From: Rickettsiales bacterium
Lineage (GTDB): Bacteria > Pseudomonadota > Alphaproteobacteria > Rickettsiales > UBA3002
DNA length: 7,778 nucleotides
Assembly: GCA_021300075.1 (NCBI GenBank)
Contig: JAJTIB010000209.1
Coordinates: 1 to 7,778 of the forward strand
Direction of reading: 5' to 3'
Numbering within the stretch: the stretch's first letter is position 1; each line of letters starts with the position of its first letter. Shown piece after piece: positions 1-6,415 of this stretch. The notes beneath the pieces were generated by a model, which worked only from the letters and a program-made list of their open reading frames with translations, was not told the origin of the DNA and did not search any database. Both the position numbers and the translations under genes were made by a program.

Positions 1-22
1 ACGGTTAGGTGCAAAAATCCCC

Positions 23-312
23 GCGGCGCTTGAGCGAATAGAATAAATCATAAACGCACGCCTGCACGGCGGTTGACGCCGAAAGCCCCCGCGGCGCTTG
101 AGCGAATAGAATAAATCATAAACGCACGCCTGCACGGCGGTTGACGCCGAAAGCCCCCGCGGCGCTTGAGCGAATAAATCATAAACGCACGCCTGCACGG
201 CGGTTGACGCCGAAAGCCCCCGTGGCGCTTGAGCGAATAAAATAAATCATAAACGCACGCCTGCACGGCGGTTGACGCCGAAAGCCCCCGCGGCGCTTGA
301 GCGAATAAATCA
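23..312. repeat. Tandem repeat array, four 63-68 bp units plus a partial fifth
   Basis: Units begin with GCGGCGCTTGAGCG (GTGGCG in unit 4) at 23, 91, 159, 222 and 290, giving periods of 68, 68, 63 and 68 bases. The fifth copy stops matching after base 312. Copies are almost identical. Unit 3 lacks five bases in the AT-rich stretch (GAATAAATC instead of GAATAGAATAAATC), unit 4 has a G-to-A change there, and the partial fifth has the short form. Each full unit carries a perfect 5-bp hairpin, CGGCG-GTTGA-CGCCG, at 67-81, 135-149, 198-212 and 266-280. The CGCCG arm could pair instead with the CGGCG at the start of the next unit. A GC-rich half alternates with an AT-rich half (AATAAATCATAAA). The bases left of unit 1 (13-22) resemble the end of a unit only partly. 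The array lies directly before the lptD leader. Whether it is a dispersed REP-like element or local to this site cannot be told from one window. Confidence 0.95.
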
Positions 313-407
313 ACAAATTCCGGATGTGCATGATTCTGCCAATTATTTTGCACGCATCTTCCCCGACTGATACATCTCACTAATTCACGCCAGAAAACAG
401 GCGCTTG
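313..407 (+). promoter_or_regulatory. Leader between repeat array and lptD
   Basis: About 95 bases lie between the last recognisable repeat base and the lptD ATG. No strong sigma-70 promoter is visible. The best candidate is weak: TTGCAC (348-353), then 17 bases, then TACATC (371-376). A 5-bp dyad GTGCA (326-330) / TGCAC (349-353) overlaps the -35 candidate. ACAGG (397-401), six bases before the ATG at 408, is the likely but modest Shine-Dalgarno site. If lptD is transcribed from here, the repeat array would lie just upstream of its promoter. If it is read through from genes left of the window, the array would lie inside the transcript. Confidence 0.35.
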
Positions 408-2579
408 ATGGATTGGAATGTAACGAGTCAGAGTCGAGGACGGCTGGCTGCCTTTATGGCTGCCTCGATTCTGGCTGTGCTGACGCTACGGCCCAGCGCC
501 ATGGCGGAAACATTACCACAAGAGGCCGCTTTACCGGTCGTGCTGGAAGCCAACGATGTCGGCTATGACCAGAAACAGAGCATCGTAATCGCCCGAGGAA
601 ATGTGGAGATCATGCAGGGCGACTATTTGCTGCGGGCCGACCGGGTGATTTATTACCAGAACAAAAATCTGGTCACTGCCGAAGGGAATATCAGTATGAT
701 GCAGCCTTCGGGTGATGTGGCTTTTGCCGAAAAAGTAGAACTGAAAGATGATTTGAAAACAGGGGTGATTAAAAATTTCAGCGCCCGTATGGCGGATAAC
801 TCGGTCTTTGCCGCGCGTGAGGCCAAGCGCCTGAACCCCTACCAGATACGCCTGAAAAAAGCGGCCTATACCCCCTGCAATCTTTGTAAAGGCGAGAATC
901 CATTCTGGCAGATTAAGTCCAGCAAGATCTTTGTTAACGACGCCGATGAAAAAGTGACCCATCAAAACGCCCGACTTGAAATGAAGGGCGTGCCCGTATT
1001 TTTCAGCCCCTATTTGTCGCATCCCACCCCCGATGCCGGCGCGAAAAGTGGATTTCTGGTACCGGAATATCAAGCAGGCGCCAATCTCGGTACGGTGGTT
1101 AAAGCGCCCTATTACTGGCGCATGACGCCCAACAAGGAGGCGATTATTACGCCATGGTACACGAACGACGAAGGGCCCTTGTTGCAGGTAAATTATGATC
1201 AGCTCAATGACGGCGGACGCTTCACTACAGAGATCAGCGGTACCAATCCTCGGCGGCTGGGGCCCGATGGCATTCCCACCACCGGCAATCAGTTCCGTGG
1301 CCATATTTACGCCAAAGCCGATCAGGAATTTGCCCCGTATTGGCGCGGAGGCTTTAATCTTGCCCGCGCCACAGACGATACTTACCTGCGCCGTTATGGC
1401 TTTGGTGATCAGAACGCGCTCTTCTCGAATGTGTTCGTCGAAGGGGCGAAACGTCGCAATTATGGATTGGTGAATGGTCTGGCCATTCAAGGTCTGCGCC
1501 AGGGCGATAATTCCAAAACGACTCCACTGGTGCTGCCGACGATTGAAGGATATTACGAGACTGACCCGTATGCGAGCGGGCTGAAACTGCATAGTTTCCT
1601 CAATACCCAGTCAATCACCCGCGACACCGGAGTGGATCAGCAGCGCCTGTCGCTTACGCTTGGGGGTGATCTGCCTTATATCAGCGAGAGTGGGCATGTG
1701 TTGAAACTCACCGGCAATCTGCGCGGCGATATTTATCAGGTCAATAACGAGCCGATTAATAACAACACCGAGCTATTTGATGGCACAGTCACCCGGGCGA
1801 TTCCGCAAGGGGCGCTCGAATGGCGCTACCCGCTCATCCGCCAGATTTCAGACGCCAGCCTGGTGGTCGAACCGCTGGTGCTCGGTGTGGCGCAACCCTA
1901 TAGTGGAAATAACGATAAGATTTCAAATGAGGATAATAACCTGCTCGAACTCACCGACACTAACCTGTTCAGCCTCAACCGCATGACCGGGCTTGATACC
2001 ATTGATACTGGCCCAAGGCTGGCCTATGGCCTGAGAAGCCAATATCTGGAGACGGACAACAAAAGCATCGAGCTGCTGCTGGGGCAGAATTACAGTTTCG
2101 ATGCCGCCACGCCCTTTCCCAATTCAACTACTCCGGGCGAACATTTATCCGATTATATCGGGCGGGTAGCGCTTGATTACCGGCAGGTCGGTGTGTCCTA
2201 TTTGTTTGGGCTTGATCCTTCGAGCATGCAGCTGCACCGCAGTGAAGTAGGGATGGATTTCAGCTATCAGTGGCTTAGTTTATCTGCGACCTACCTCTCG
2301 ATTGATCAGAACCAGTATCTGGCAAAATCGCAGGAAACCTATGGCAGCGCGAATATCCGTCTGTATGGCGGATGGAGTATTTTTGGCGGCGCGCGCCAGG
2401 ACGTACTCACCAGTCAATTGCTTGCAGCCAATGGTGGAGCCTTGTATCAGAACGAGTGTTTTGATATCCGCTTCGAAATGTTACGCAACAATACGCGAGA
2501 TCGCGATATCGAACCGGCAACCACCTATGCGCTACGGGTGGGATTCAAGAATCTGGGGGCATTTGGTGCAACACAATAA
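408..2579 (+). CDS. lptD: LPS-assembly protein LptD (outer-membrane beta-barrel)
   Basis: LptD forms the outer-membrane translocon that, plugged by the lipoprotein LptE, inserts lipopolysaccharide into the outer leaflet. The 723-residue product starts with a signal peptide: polar and Arg-containing to about residue 12, hydrophobic at 13-27 and a likely AMA|E cleavage site after residue 33. An OstA/LptA-like beta-jellyroll domain follows (about 45-165, with VIARGNVEIMQGDYLLRADR). The conserved transition FFSPYLSHPTPDAGAKSGFL comes next, then a long barrel domain rich in alternating aromatic strands to the C terminus. There are only three cysteines: C157 and C160 (TPCNLC) in the periplasmic part and C684 (NECFDIRF) near the end, where E. 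coli LptD has an adjacent Cys pair for its interdomain disulfides. A TTG at 405 is also in frame, but the ATG at 408 has better spacing to ACAGG. surA begins seven bases after its stop, supporting an operon. The length fits alphaproteobacterial LptD. Confidence 0.95.
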   Translation: MDWNVTSQSRGRLAAFMAASILAVLTLRPSAMAETLPQEAALPVVLEANDVGYDQKQSIVIARGNVEIMQGDYLLRADRVIYYQNKNLVTAEGNISMMQPSGDVAFAEKVELKDDLKTGVIKNFSARMADNSVFAAREAKRLNPYQIRLKKAAYTPCNLCKGENPFWQIKSSKIFVNDADEKVTHQNARLEMKGVPVFFSPYLSHPTPDAGAKSGFLVPEYQAGANLGTVVKAPYYWRMTPNKEAIITPWYTNDEGPLLQVNYDQLNDGGRFTTEISGTNPRRLGPDGIPTTGNQFRGHIYAKADQEFAPYWRGGFNLARATDDTYLRRYGFGDQNALFSNVFVEGAKRRNYGLVNGLAIQGLRQGDNSKTTPLVLPTIEGYYETDPYASGLKLHSFLNTQSITRDTGVDQQRLSLTLGGDLPYISESGHVLKLTGNLRGDIYQVNNEPINNNTELFDGTVTRAIPQGALEWRYPLIRQISDASLVVEPLVLGVAQPYSGNNDKISNEDNNLLELTDTNLFSLNRMTGLDTIDTGPRLAYGLRSQYLETDNKSIELLLGQNYSFDAATPFPNSTTPGEHLSDYIGRVALDYRQVGVSYLFGLDPSSMQLHRSEVGMDFSYQWLSLSATYLSIDQNQYLAKSQETYGSANIRLYGGWSIFGGARQDVLTSQLLAANGGALYQNECFDIRFEMLRNNTRDRDIEPATTYALRVGFKNLGAFGATQ

Positions 2580-2586
2580 TCTGACA

Positions 2587-3852
2587 ATGCCTCGTTTACT
2601 TCGCTTCGGTCTTTTATTACTGCTGGCAGGCGGTCTGGCTCTGGCTGCCCGTGCTGAGGAAGCGGTTAGCATCGCAGCCATCGTCAATGACGAGGTTATC
2701 ACTAATCTCGATGTGAACGAACGCCGTGCGCTCGTGATTACCACCACCGGCATCACCAAAAGTCCGCAAGTGGAAAAACGCCTGACCCCGCAAATCATCC
2801 AGACCCTCATCAATGAAAAACTGCAGCTGCAGGAAGCCAAGCGCCTCTCGATTACCGTCAATGATAAAGAAATTGAGGCCGCTATTGCCGCCATCGAAAA
2901 GGATCGCAACCGCCCGCCCGGCAGTCTTAAGGCATTTCTCGAGAAGCAGAACGTGCCCATCCGGGCGCTGGAATATCAGTTGCGGGCGCAGATTGCCTGG
3001 GGAAAGGTGGTCGCCCGTAAACTACGCCGCGAAGTCACGATTTCCGAGGATGAGATCGTGCGCGCCCAGCAGGCCGTCGGGGCGGCGGGAGAAGAACAGG
3101 TCAGAATTGCAGCAATTTCTCTGAACATTGCCAGCCCGAAGCAGGAATCTGAAGTCTCGACACTGGCAAAAGAATTACAGCAACAGCTGGCAGGCGGTGC
3201 GGATTTCAATGCGCTGGCGGCTGAACTTTCCGCGCGGCCGGACGTACGGCTTAACCCTTCGGTCTGGATTCCTGAACGCGCCCTTGAACCCTCGCTGGCC
3301 CAGGCACTGCGTGGGCTAAAGCCGGGGGAAATCACCACGCCGCTTCGCAGCCTTAACAGCTACCAGATTATTCAGCTGCTCGAGCGCGAGACGGTCAAGC
3401 CAGTCAGCGGCGCCACGGAAGTGGCACTTAAAGAGATTCTGCTGCCTATCAAGGAAAAAGTCACCGTCAAGGAGGTCGAGGCGGCAATGGAAATCGCGCG
3501 CGAAATCCGTCGCAATCCGGGGGATTGCAACCAGCCCGCTGTGGCCGGAATTGAGGGCGTGGATACCACCGCACTCAGCATCCGGTTTGTTCGTACGCAG
3601 CTGGATAAAATGTCGCCTGAATTACGTATCCTGGTCGAGCGCCTGAAGGTCGGCGGTCTGACCGAACCTTTTGCCACCAAAGAAGGTGTGCGACTTCTGA
3701 TGCTGTGCGAAAAAATCGACCTGCCCATACCCATTCCGGAACGCGATAAAATCCGCAACCAGCTATTCACAGAAAAACTGGAACTCGAAGCCAATAAATT
3801 ACTGCGTAACCTGCGCCGCGATGCCTTTATCGACATCAAGGAGCAACCGTGA
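2587..3852 (+). CDS. surA: SurA-like periplasmic chaperone / degenerate peptidyl-prolyl isomerase
   Basis: SurA binds unfolded outer-membrane proteins in the periplasm and hands them to the BAM machinery; LptD is a known client in E. coli. The 421-residue product has a signal peptide (MPRLLRF, a Leu-rich core, likely cut at ARA|EEA after residue 23). The SurA N-terminal domain follows (about 28-165), with the family opening IAAIVNDEVITNLDV and a helical QTLINEKLQLQEAKR segment. A first parvulin-like domain spans about 172-270 (LKPGEITTPLRSLNSYQIIQLLE) and a second, more degenerate one about 276-380. The GGxLGW signature of active parvulins is not visible (RLNPSVWIPE occupies that place), so a holdase role is more likely than isomerase catalysis. 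No Shine-Dalgarno site precedes the ATG. Reading on from the lptD stop would serve, or a GTG at 2566 overlapping lptD and preceded by GGGGG (2555-2559) would add seven residues. The stop overlaps the rsmA start. Confidence 0.9.
   Translation: MPRLLRFGLLLLLAGGLALAARAEEAVSIAAIVNDEVITNLDVNERRALVITTTGITKSPQVEKRLTPQIIQTLINEKLQLQEAKRLSITVNDKEIEAAIAAIEKDRNRPPGSLKAFLEKQNVPIRALEYQLRAQIAWGKVVARKLRREVTISEDEIVRAQQAVGAAGEEQVRIAAISLNIASPKQESEVSTLAKELQQQLAGGADFNALAAELSARPDVRLNPSVWIPERALEPSLAQALRGLKPGEITTPLRSLNSYQIIQLLERETVKPVSGATEVALKEILLPIKEKVTVKEVEAAMEIAREIRRNPGDCNQPAVAGIEGVDTTALSIRFVRTQLDKMSPELRILVERLKVGGLTEPFATKEGVRLLMLCEKIDLPIPIPERDKIRNQLFTEKLELEANKLLRNLRRDAFIDIKEQP
3838..3843 (+). promoter_or_regulatory. 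Shine-Dalgarno site of rsmA
   Basis: AAGGAG lies inside the last codons of surA, five bases before the GTG at 3849. It is the clearest ribosome binding site in the window and decides the GTG start of rsmA, which overlaps the surA stop as GTGA. Confidence 0.8.
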
Positions 3853-4694
3853 GCCTCGCGCCGCTGGCGGAGGTCATTGCCGCCTATGGGCTTGCGCCTA
3901 AAAAAAATCTCGGCCAGCATTTTCTGCTTGATGCAGGCCTACTTGCAAGAATTGTCGCACAAGCAGGTGATTTAAGCGGTATCCACATCGTGGAAATCGG
4001 CCCCGGGCCTGGCGGATTGACCCGTGCATTACTCGAAAGCCGCGCCGCCTCCGTCACCGTGATTGAAAAAGATCGGCGGTTTATTCCTGCACTTCTGGAG
4101 CTTAAAAACCACTATGGCGATCGATTACATATTCTACAGGCGGATGCACTTCGCGCCGATCTGGTGGCGCTCGTTCCCGCGCCGCGCGCGGTGATTGCCA
4201 ATCTGCCCTATAATATTGGCACCGAGCTGGTGGCCGACTGGCTGGAACAATTAGCGCGCCTTGGCACTGACAGCTTTCAGCAAATTACTGTCATGCTACA
4301 AGAAGAAGTAGCCGCCCGATTCTGCGCCACACCCGGCAGCAAAATTTACGGTCGGCTTTCGGTGCTTGCCCAGTGGCTCACCGAACCAGTCATCATGCTC
4401 CAAATTCCCCCTGCAGCATTTGTGCCACCACCCAAAGTCATGTCGGCGGTCATTCGCCTGAACCCGCGTTCGACGCCACTGGCCGAGGCCCGGCTTCAAC
4501 CCCTCACCCGCATCGTCGCTGCCGCCTTCAATCAGCGGCGCAAAATGCTACGGCGGTCGCTTACAGGCATTGGAGTCGAGGCCGAAACCCTATTAACTCA
4601 GGCAGGAATTGACGCCACACGGCGTCCGGAAACCTTATCGGTTGCGGAATTCTGCGCCCTTGCTCGCACCTATGAAGCGATGGCCAAACTTTAG
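3849..4694 (+). CDS. rsmA: 16S rRNA (adenine1518-N6/adenine1519-N6)-dimethyltransferase RsmA (KsgA)
   Basis: RsmA uses S-adenosylmethionine to dimethylate two adjacent adenines in the 3'-terminal hairpin of 16S rRNA, a late quality-control step of 30S assembly; its loss classically gives kasugamycin resistance. The 281-residue product has all family motifs: NLGQHFLLD (20-28), SAM-binding motif I EIGPGPGGLT (49-58), the acidic E73 after motif II (VIEKD), D99 in QADAL, the catalytic-site motif NLPYN (118-122), FVPPPKV (191-197) and the C-terminal FNQRRKMLRRSL (227-238). Length is normal and no key residue is missing. It starts with GTG behind a strong AAGGAG and overlaps surA by four bases, so translation is probably coupled. 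In many alphaproteobacteria pdxA sits between surA and rsmA; here it does not. Its stop overlaps the convergent gmk stop by four bases. Confidence 0.97.
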   Translation: MSLAPLAEVIAAYGLAPKKNLGQHFLLDAGLLARIVAQAGDLSGIHIVEIGPGPGGLTRALLESRAASVTVIEKDRRFIPALLELKNHYGDRLHILQADALRADLVALVPAPRAVIANLPYNIGTELVADWLEQLARLGTDSFQQITVMLQEEVAARFCATPGSKIYGRLSVLAQWLTEPVIMLQIPPAAFVPPPKVMSAVIRLNPRSTPLAEARLQPLTRIVAAAFNQRRKMLRRSLTGIGVEAETLLTQAGIDATRRPETLSVAEFCALARTYEAMAKL

Positions 4695-5335
4695 CGCCTG
4701 CCGCAAAGAGCAGCGACAAAAGGTTCAAGAAACGGCTGGCGCGTGCGTTTCAGGCGCTCGGCTTCAAGAATCTGCTTGATTAACACCAGTGCCTCGTCGA
4801 GATCGTCATTCACGATGACATAATCATATTCCTGCCAGTGGCTGATTTCATCCGTCGCCCGCGCCATGCGTTTCAAGACGACAGCTTCACTGTCCTGCGC
4901 GCGCTGACGCAGGCGGCGCTCAAGCTCTTTCAGAGAAGGTGGTAGAATAAAGACACTGACCAGATCCTCGCGGCAACGCTCCGCCAGCTGACGCGTGCCC
5001 TGCCAGTCAATATCGAACAGCACATCCTTACCTGCAGCCAGTGCGTTAGAAACATGCTTACGCGGCGTACCGTAATAATGGTCAAACACCATCGCATGTT
5101 CGAGAAGATCGCCCGCAGAAACCATGGTCTTAAAATGATCTTCGCTGATAAAATAATAATCCCTGCCCTCGCTTTCCCCCGGGCGCATCGGGCGCGTGGT
5201 GACCGAGATCGACATCTCCACCCCGAGATCACTCTCAAGCAGACGACGTGAAAGCGTCGTTTTGCCCGCACCCGAAGGCGAAGACAGAACAAACATTACG
5301 CCGCGACGCCGGGGTTCTTCAATGCTGGTGGTCAT
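4691..5335 (-). CDS. gmk: Guanylate kinase
   Basis: Gmk phosphorylates GMP and dGMP to the diphosphates with ATP, an essential step in guanine nucleotide supply and (p)ppGpp recycling in the cytoplasm. The 214-residue product shows the P-loop SPSGAGKT (19-26), the GMP-binding stretch SVTTRPMRPGESEGRDYYF (44-62), EHAMVFDHYYGTPR (79-92), the Walker B-like VLFDIDWQG (105-113) and the Arg-rich lid RLRQRAQDSE (141-150). All are as expected for an active enzyme. The ATG at 5335 lies inside the preceding PCu(A)C gene (17-base overlap). AGGGG is present but only one base before the ATG, so initiation probably relies on translational coupling. In many bacteria gmk follows yicC; here its upstream partner is a copper chaperone, which is unusual. 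It converges on rsmA with overlapping stops and no room for a stem-loop terminator. Confidence 0.96.
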   Translation of the reverse strand: MTTSIEEPRRRGVMFVLSSPSGAGKTTLSRRLLESDLGVEMSISVTTRPMRPGESEGRDYYFISEDHFKTMVSAGDLLEHAMVFDHYYGTPRKHVSNALAAGKDVLFDIDWQGTRQLAERCREDLVSVFILPPSLKELERRLRQRAQDSEAVVLKRMARATDEISHWQEYDYVIVNDDLDEALVLIKQILEAERLKRTRQPFLEPFVAALCGRR

Positions 5336-5810
5336 GCCCCTGCTGCATAGGCGATTCAGCGCCCGCCTGCAAGTCTGGCTTCTGAGTAGTGAATTCCGTA
5401 CTGACGGTTTCCCCTGAATTAAACGTGATGGTCAATGGAAACTTCTGCCCCTCAGTGAGCGGAGCAGTGAGGCCAATCAACATGAAATGCAAACCGCCAG
5501 GTTTAAGGACCATCGTGCCGCCGGGGGCGATGCGGGGCGAAGCAACGCGGCGCATTTTCATCACACCATTTTCATGCACATGTTCGTGAAACTCCACTGT
5601 CTTTGCCACAGGCGAAGACAGCGCGGTGATGGTCACCGCCTTCGCGCCGTGATTCATGATAGTGGCATAGGCAACGCCCACCCTCGCACCCTCCAGACTC
5701 GCCGGCGCCCGAGCATTCATGACCATCACTCCCGTATGATCCGGGGCCTTGGCGTGAGCGATGCTGAGAGAGAAAAAAGCCAGTAACAGCGGAAGAATTT
5801 TACCGCGCAT
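5319..5810 (-). CDS. PCu(A)C periplasmic copper(I) chaperone with His-rich tail
   Basis: PCu(A)C proteins (PccA in Rhodobacter) bind Cu(I) in the periplasm and, with SCO, deliver it to the CuA site of cytochrome c oxidase. The 163-residue product has a signal peptide (MRGK, a hydrophobic core, likely cut at AHA|K after residue 20). It keeps the family copper motif with exact spacing: H75, ten residues, M86, 21 residues, H108-x-M110 (GLHFM). The second residue of the classic HM pair is Glu here (HEH). Surrounding family sequence NGVMKMR and LKPGGLHFMLIGL supports the call strongly. The end GHDHQH adds three histidines (159, 161, 163), an extra copper-binding feature seen in some family members. 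This tail is encoded where the gene overlaps gmk. GGAG (complement of 5819-5822) lies eight bases before the ATG, inside the end of the SCO gene. The five-base gap to SCO indicates one operon. Confidence 0.93.
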   Translation of the reverse strand: MRGKILPLLLAFFSLSIAHAKAPDHTGVMVMNARAPASLEGARVGVAYATIMNHGAKAVTITALSSPVAKTVEFHEHVHENGVMKMRRVASPRIAPGGTMVLKPGGLHFMLIGLTAPLTEGQKFPLTITFNSGETVSTEFTTQKPDLQAGAESPMQQGHDHQH

Positions 5811-5815
5811 AAAGT

Positions 5816-6415
5816 TTACTCCAAATGATTACGAATACCTTCGGCCAGATTTTTCTCGCTGATAGTATGGGGAAAATGGGTAAGATACTTCCCGTCACGC
5901 CCCATCAGATAGATAAAGCTGGAATGATCTACGGTATAGCCCATGGATGAGTCCTTGTCCTCGACTTTCTGATAATAGATTTTATAAGCGTCAGCCACGG
6001 CACGAATCTGTTCGGGCGTGCCGGTGAGTCCGACCAGTCGATCACCAAAATTCTTGGCGTAACGACCAATGGTCGTCACCTCATCGCGCTCAGGATCCAC
6101 GGTAATAAAGATTGGTATCACATCCCTTCCCCCATCGCCCAGCCGATCAAGCGCATTTCGCATGACCAGCAGCGTGGTCGGGCAGATATCGGGGCAATGG
6201 GTAAAGCCAAAATATATCAGCATATATTTACCGGCAAAATCACGGTTGGTGACTATGTTACCCGCCCCATCCATCAAGGTGAAATCCCCGCCGATAAGCG
6301 CCTCACCCTGCGACCGCAACGGCGGCCTAACATTCAGAGAATCAAGGCCAATATAGGCGCCAAGCCCAGCCAGTCCGAGTACCATGATAATCCATGCGGC
6401 CACTTTTTGTTTCAT
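5816..6415 (-). CDS. senC: SCO1/SenC/PrrC family copper-delivery protein
   Basis: SCO proteins are membrane-anchored thioredoxin-fold proteins facing the periplasm. They bind copper or act as thiol-disulfide reductants in assembling the CuA centre of cytochrome c oxidase. The 199-residue product begins MKQK, followed by one hydrophobic segment (about 6-24) that is an uncleaved anchor or signal. The SCO domain follows: GGDFTLMDGAG (42-52), IYFGFTHCPDICPTTL (67-82) with the copper-binding CxxxC at C74 and C78, ITVDPERD (104-111) and the distal ligand H164 in YTVDHSSFIYLM. All three metal ligands are present. It is the first gene of an apparent SCO, PCu(A)C, gmk operon. No clear Shine-Dalgarno site precedes the ATG; instead a GC hairpin abuts it. 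An internal Met at residue 11 would destroy the N-terminal charge, so the ATG at 6415 is preferred. Confidence 0.95.
   Translation of the reverse strand: MKQKVAAWIIMVLGLAGLGAYIGLDSLNVRPPLRSQGEALIGGDFTLMDGAGNIVTNRDFAGKYMLIYFGFTHCPDICPTTLLVMRNALDRLGDGGRDVIPIFITVDPERDEVTTIGRYAKNFGDRLVGLTGTPEQIRAVADAYKIYYQKVEDKDSSMGYTVDHSSFIYLMGRDGKYLTHFPHTISEKNLAEGIRNHLE
5819..5822 (-). promoter_or_regulatory. Shine-Dalgarno site of the PCu(A)C gene
   Basis: On the minus strand GGAG overlaps the last codon and stop of the SCO gene (CTG GAG TAA) and lies eight bases before the PCu(A)C ATG. It fixes that start and shows that the two genes are read in tandem. Confidence 0.65.

Noticed and set aside
39..112. Sigma-70 promoter inside each repeat unit (TTGACG with TAGAAT)
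   Set aside because: Both boxes resemble the consensus, but the spacing from TTGACG (73-78) to the next TAGAAT (107-112) is 28 bases, too long for a normal promoter, and units 3 and 4 lack TAGAAT.
23..312. CRISPR array
   Set aside because: The whole 63-68 bp unit is conserved between copies; there are no unique spacers between short repeats and no cas genes.
48..380. 110-codon minus-strand open frame across the repeat array
   Set aside because: It exists because the repeat unit lacks stops in two of three frames on that strand. The 68-bp period shifts frame between copies, so the same DNA is read as different peptides. No ribosome binding site or coding pattern.
531..1592. 353-codon minus-strand open frame opposite lptD
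   Set aside because: The plus strand here encodes an unmistakable LptD sequence; the antisense frame is a composition shadow with no recognisable domain.
2302..2586. N-terminal extension of the SurA reading frame into lptD
   Set aside because: The upstream part is out-of-frame lptD sequence; the signal peptide begins at 2587 (or at most 2566).
2587..3852. SurA as an active prolyl isomerase
   Set aside because: The parvulin GGxLGW signature and neighbouring catalytic-region residues are not recognisable, so only the chaperone role is supported.
3372..3920. 182-codon minus-strand open frame opposite surA and rsmA
   Set aside because: It covers the junction of two solid plus-strand genes and has a Ser/Arg-rich shadow composition.
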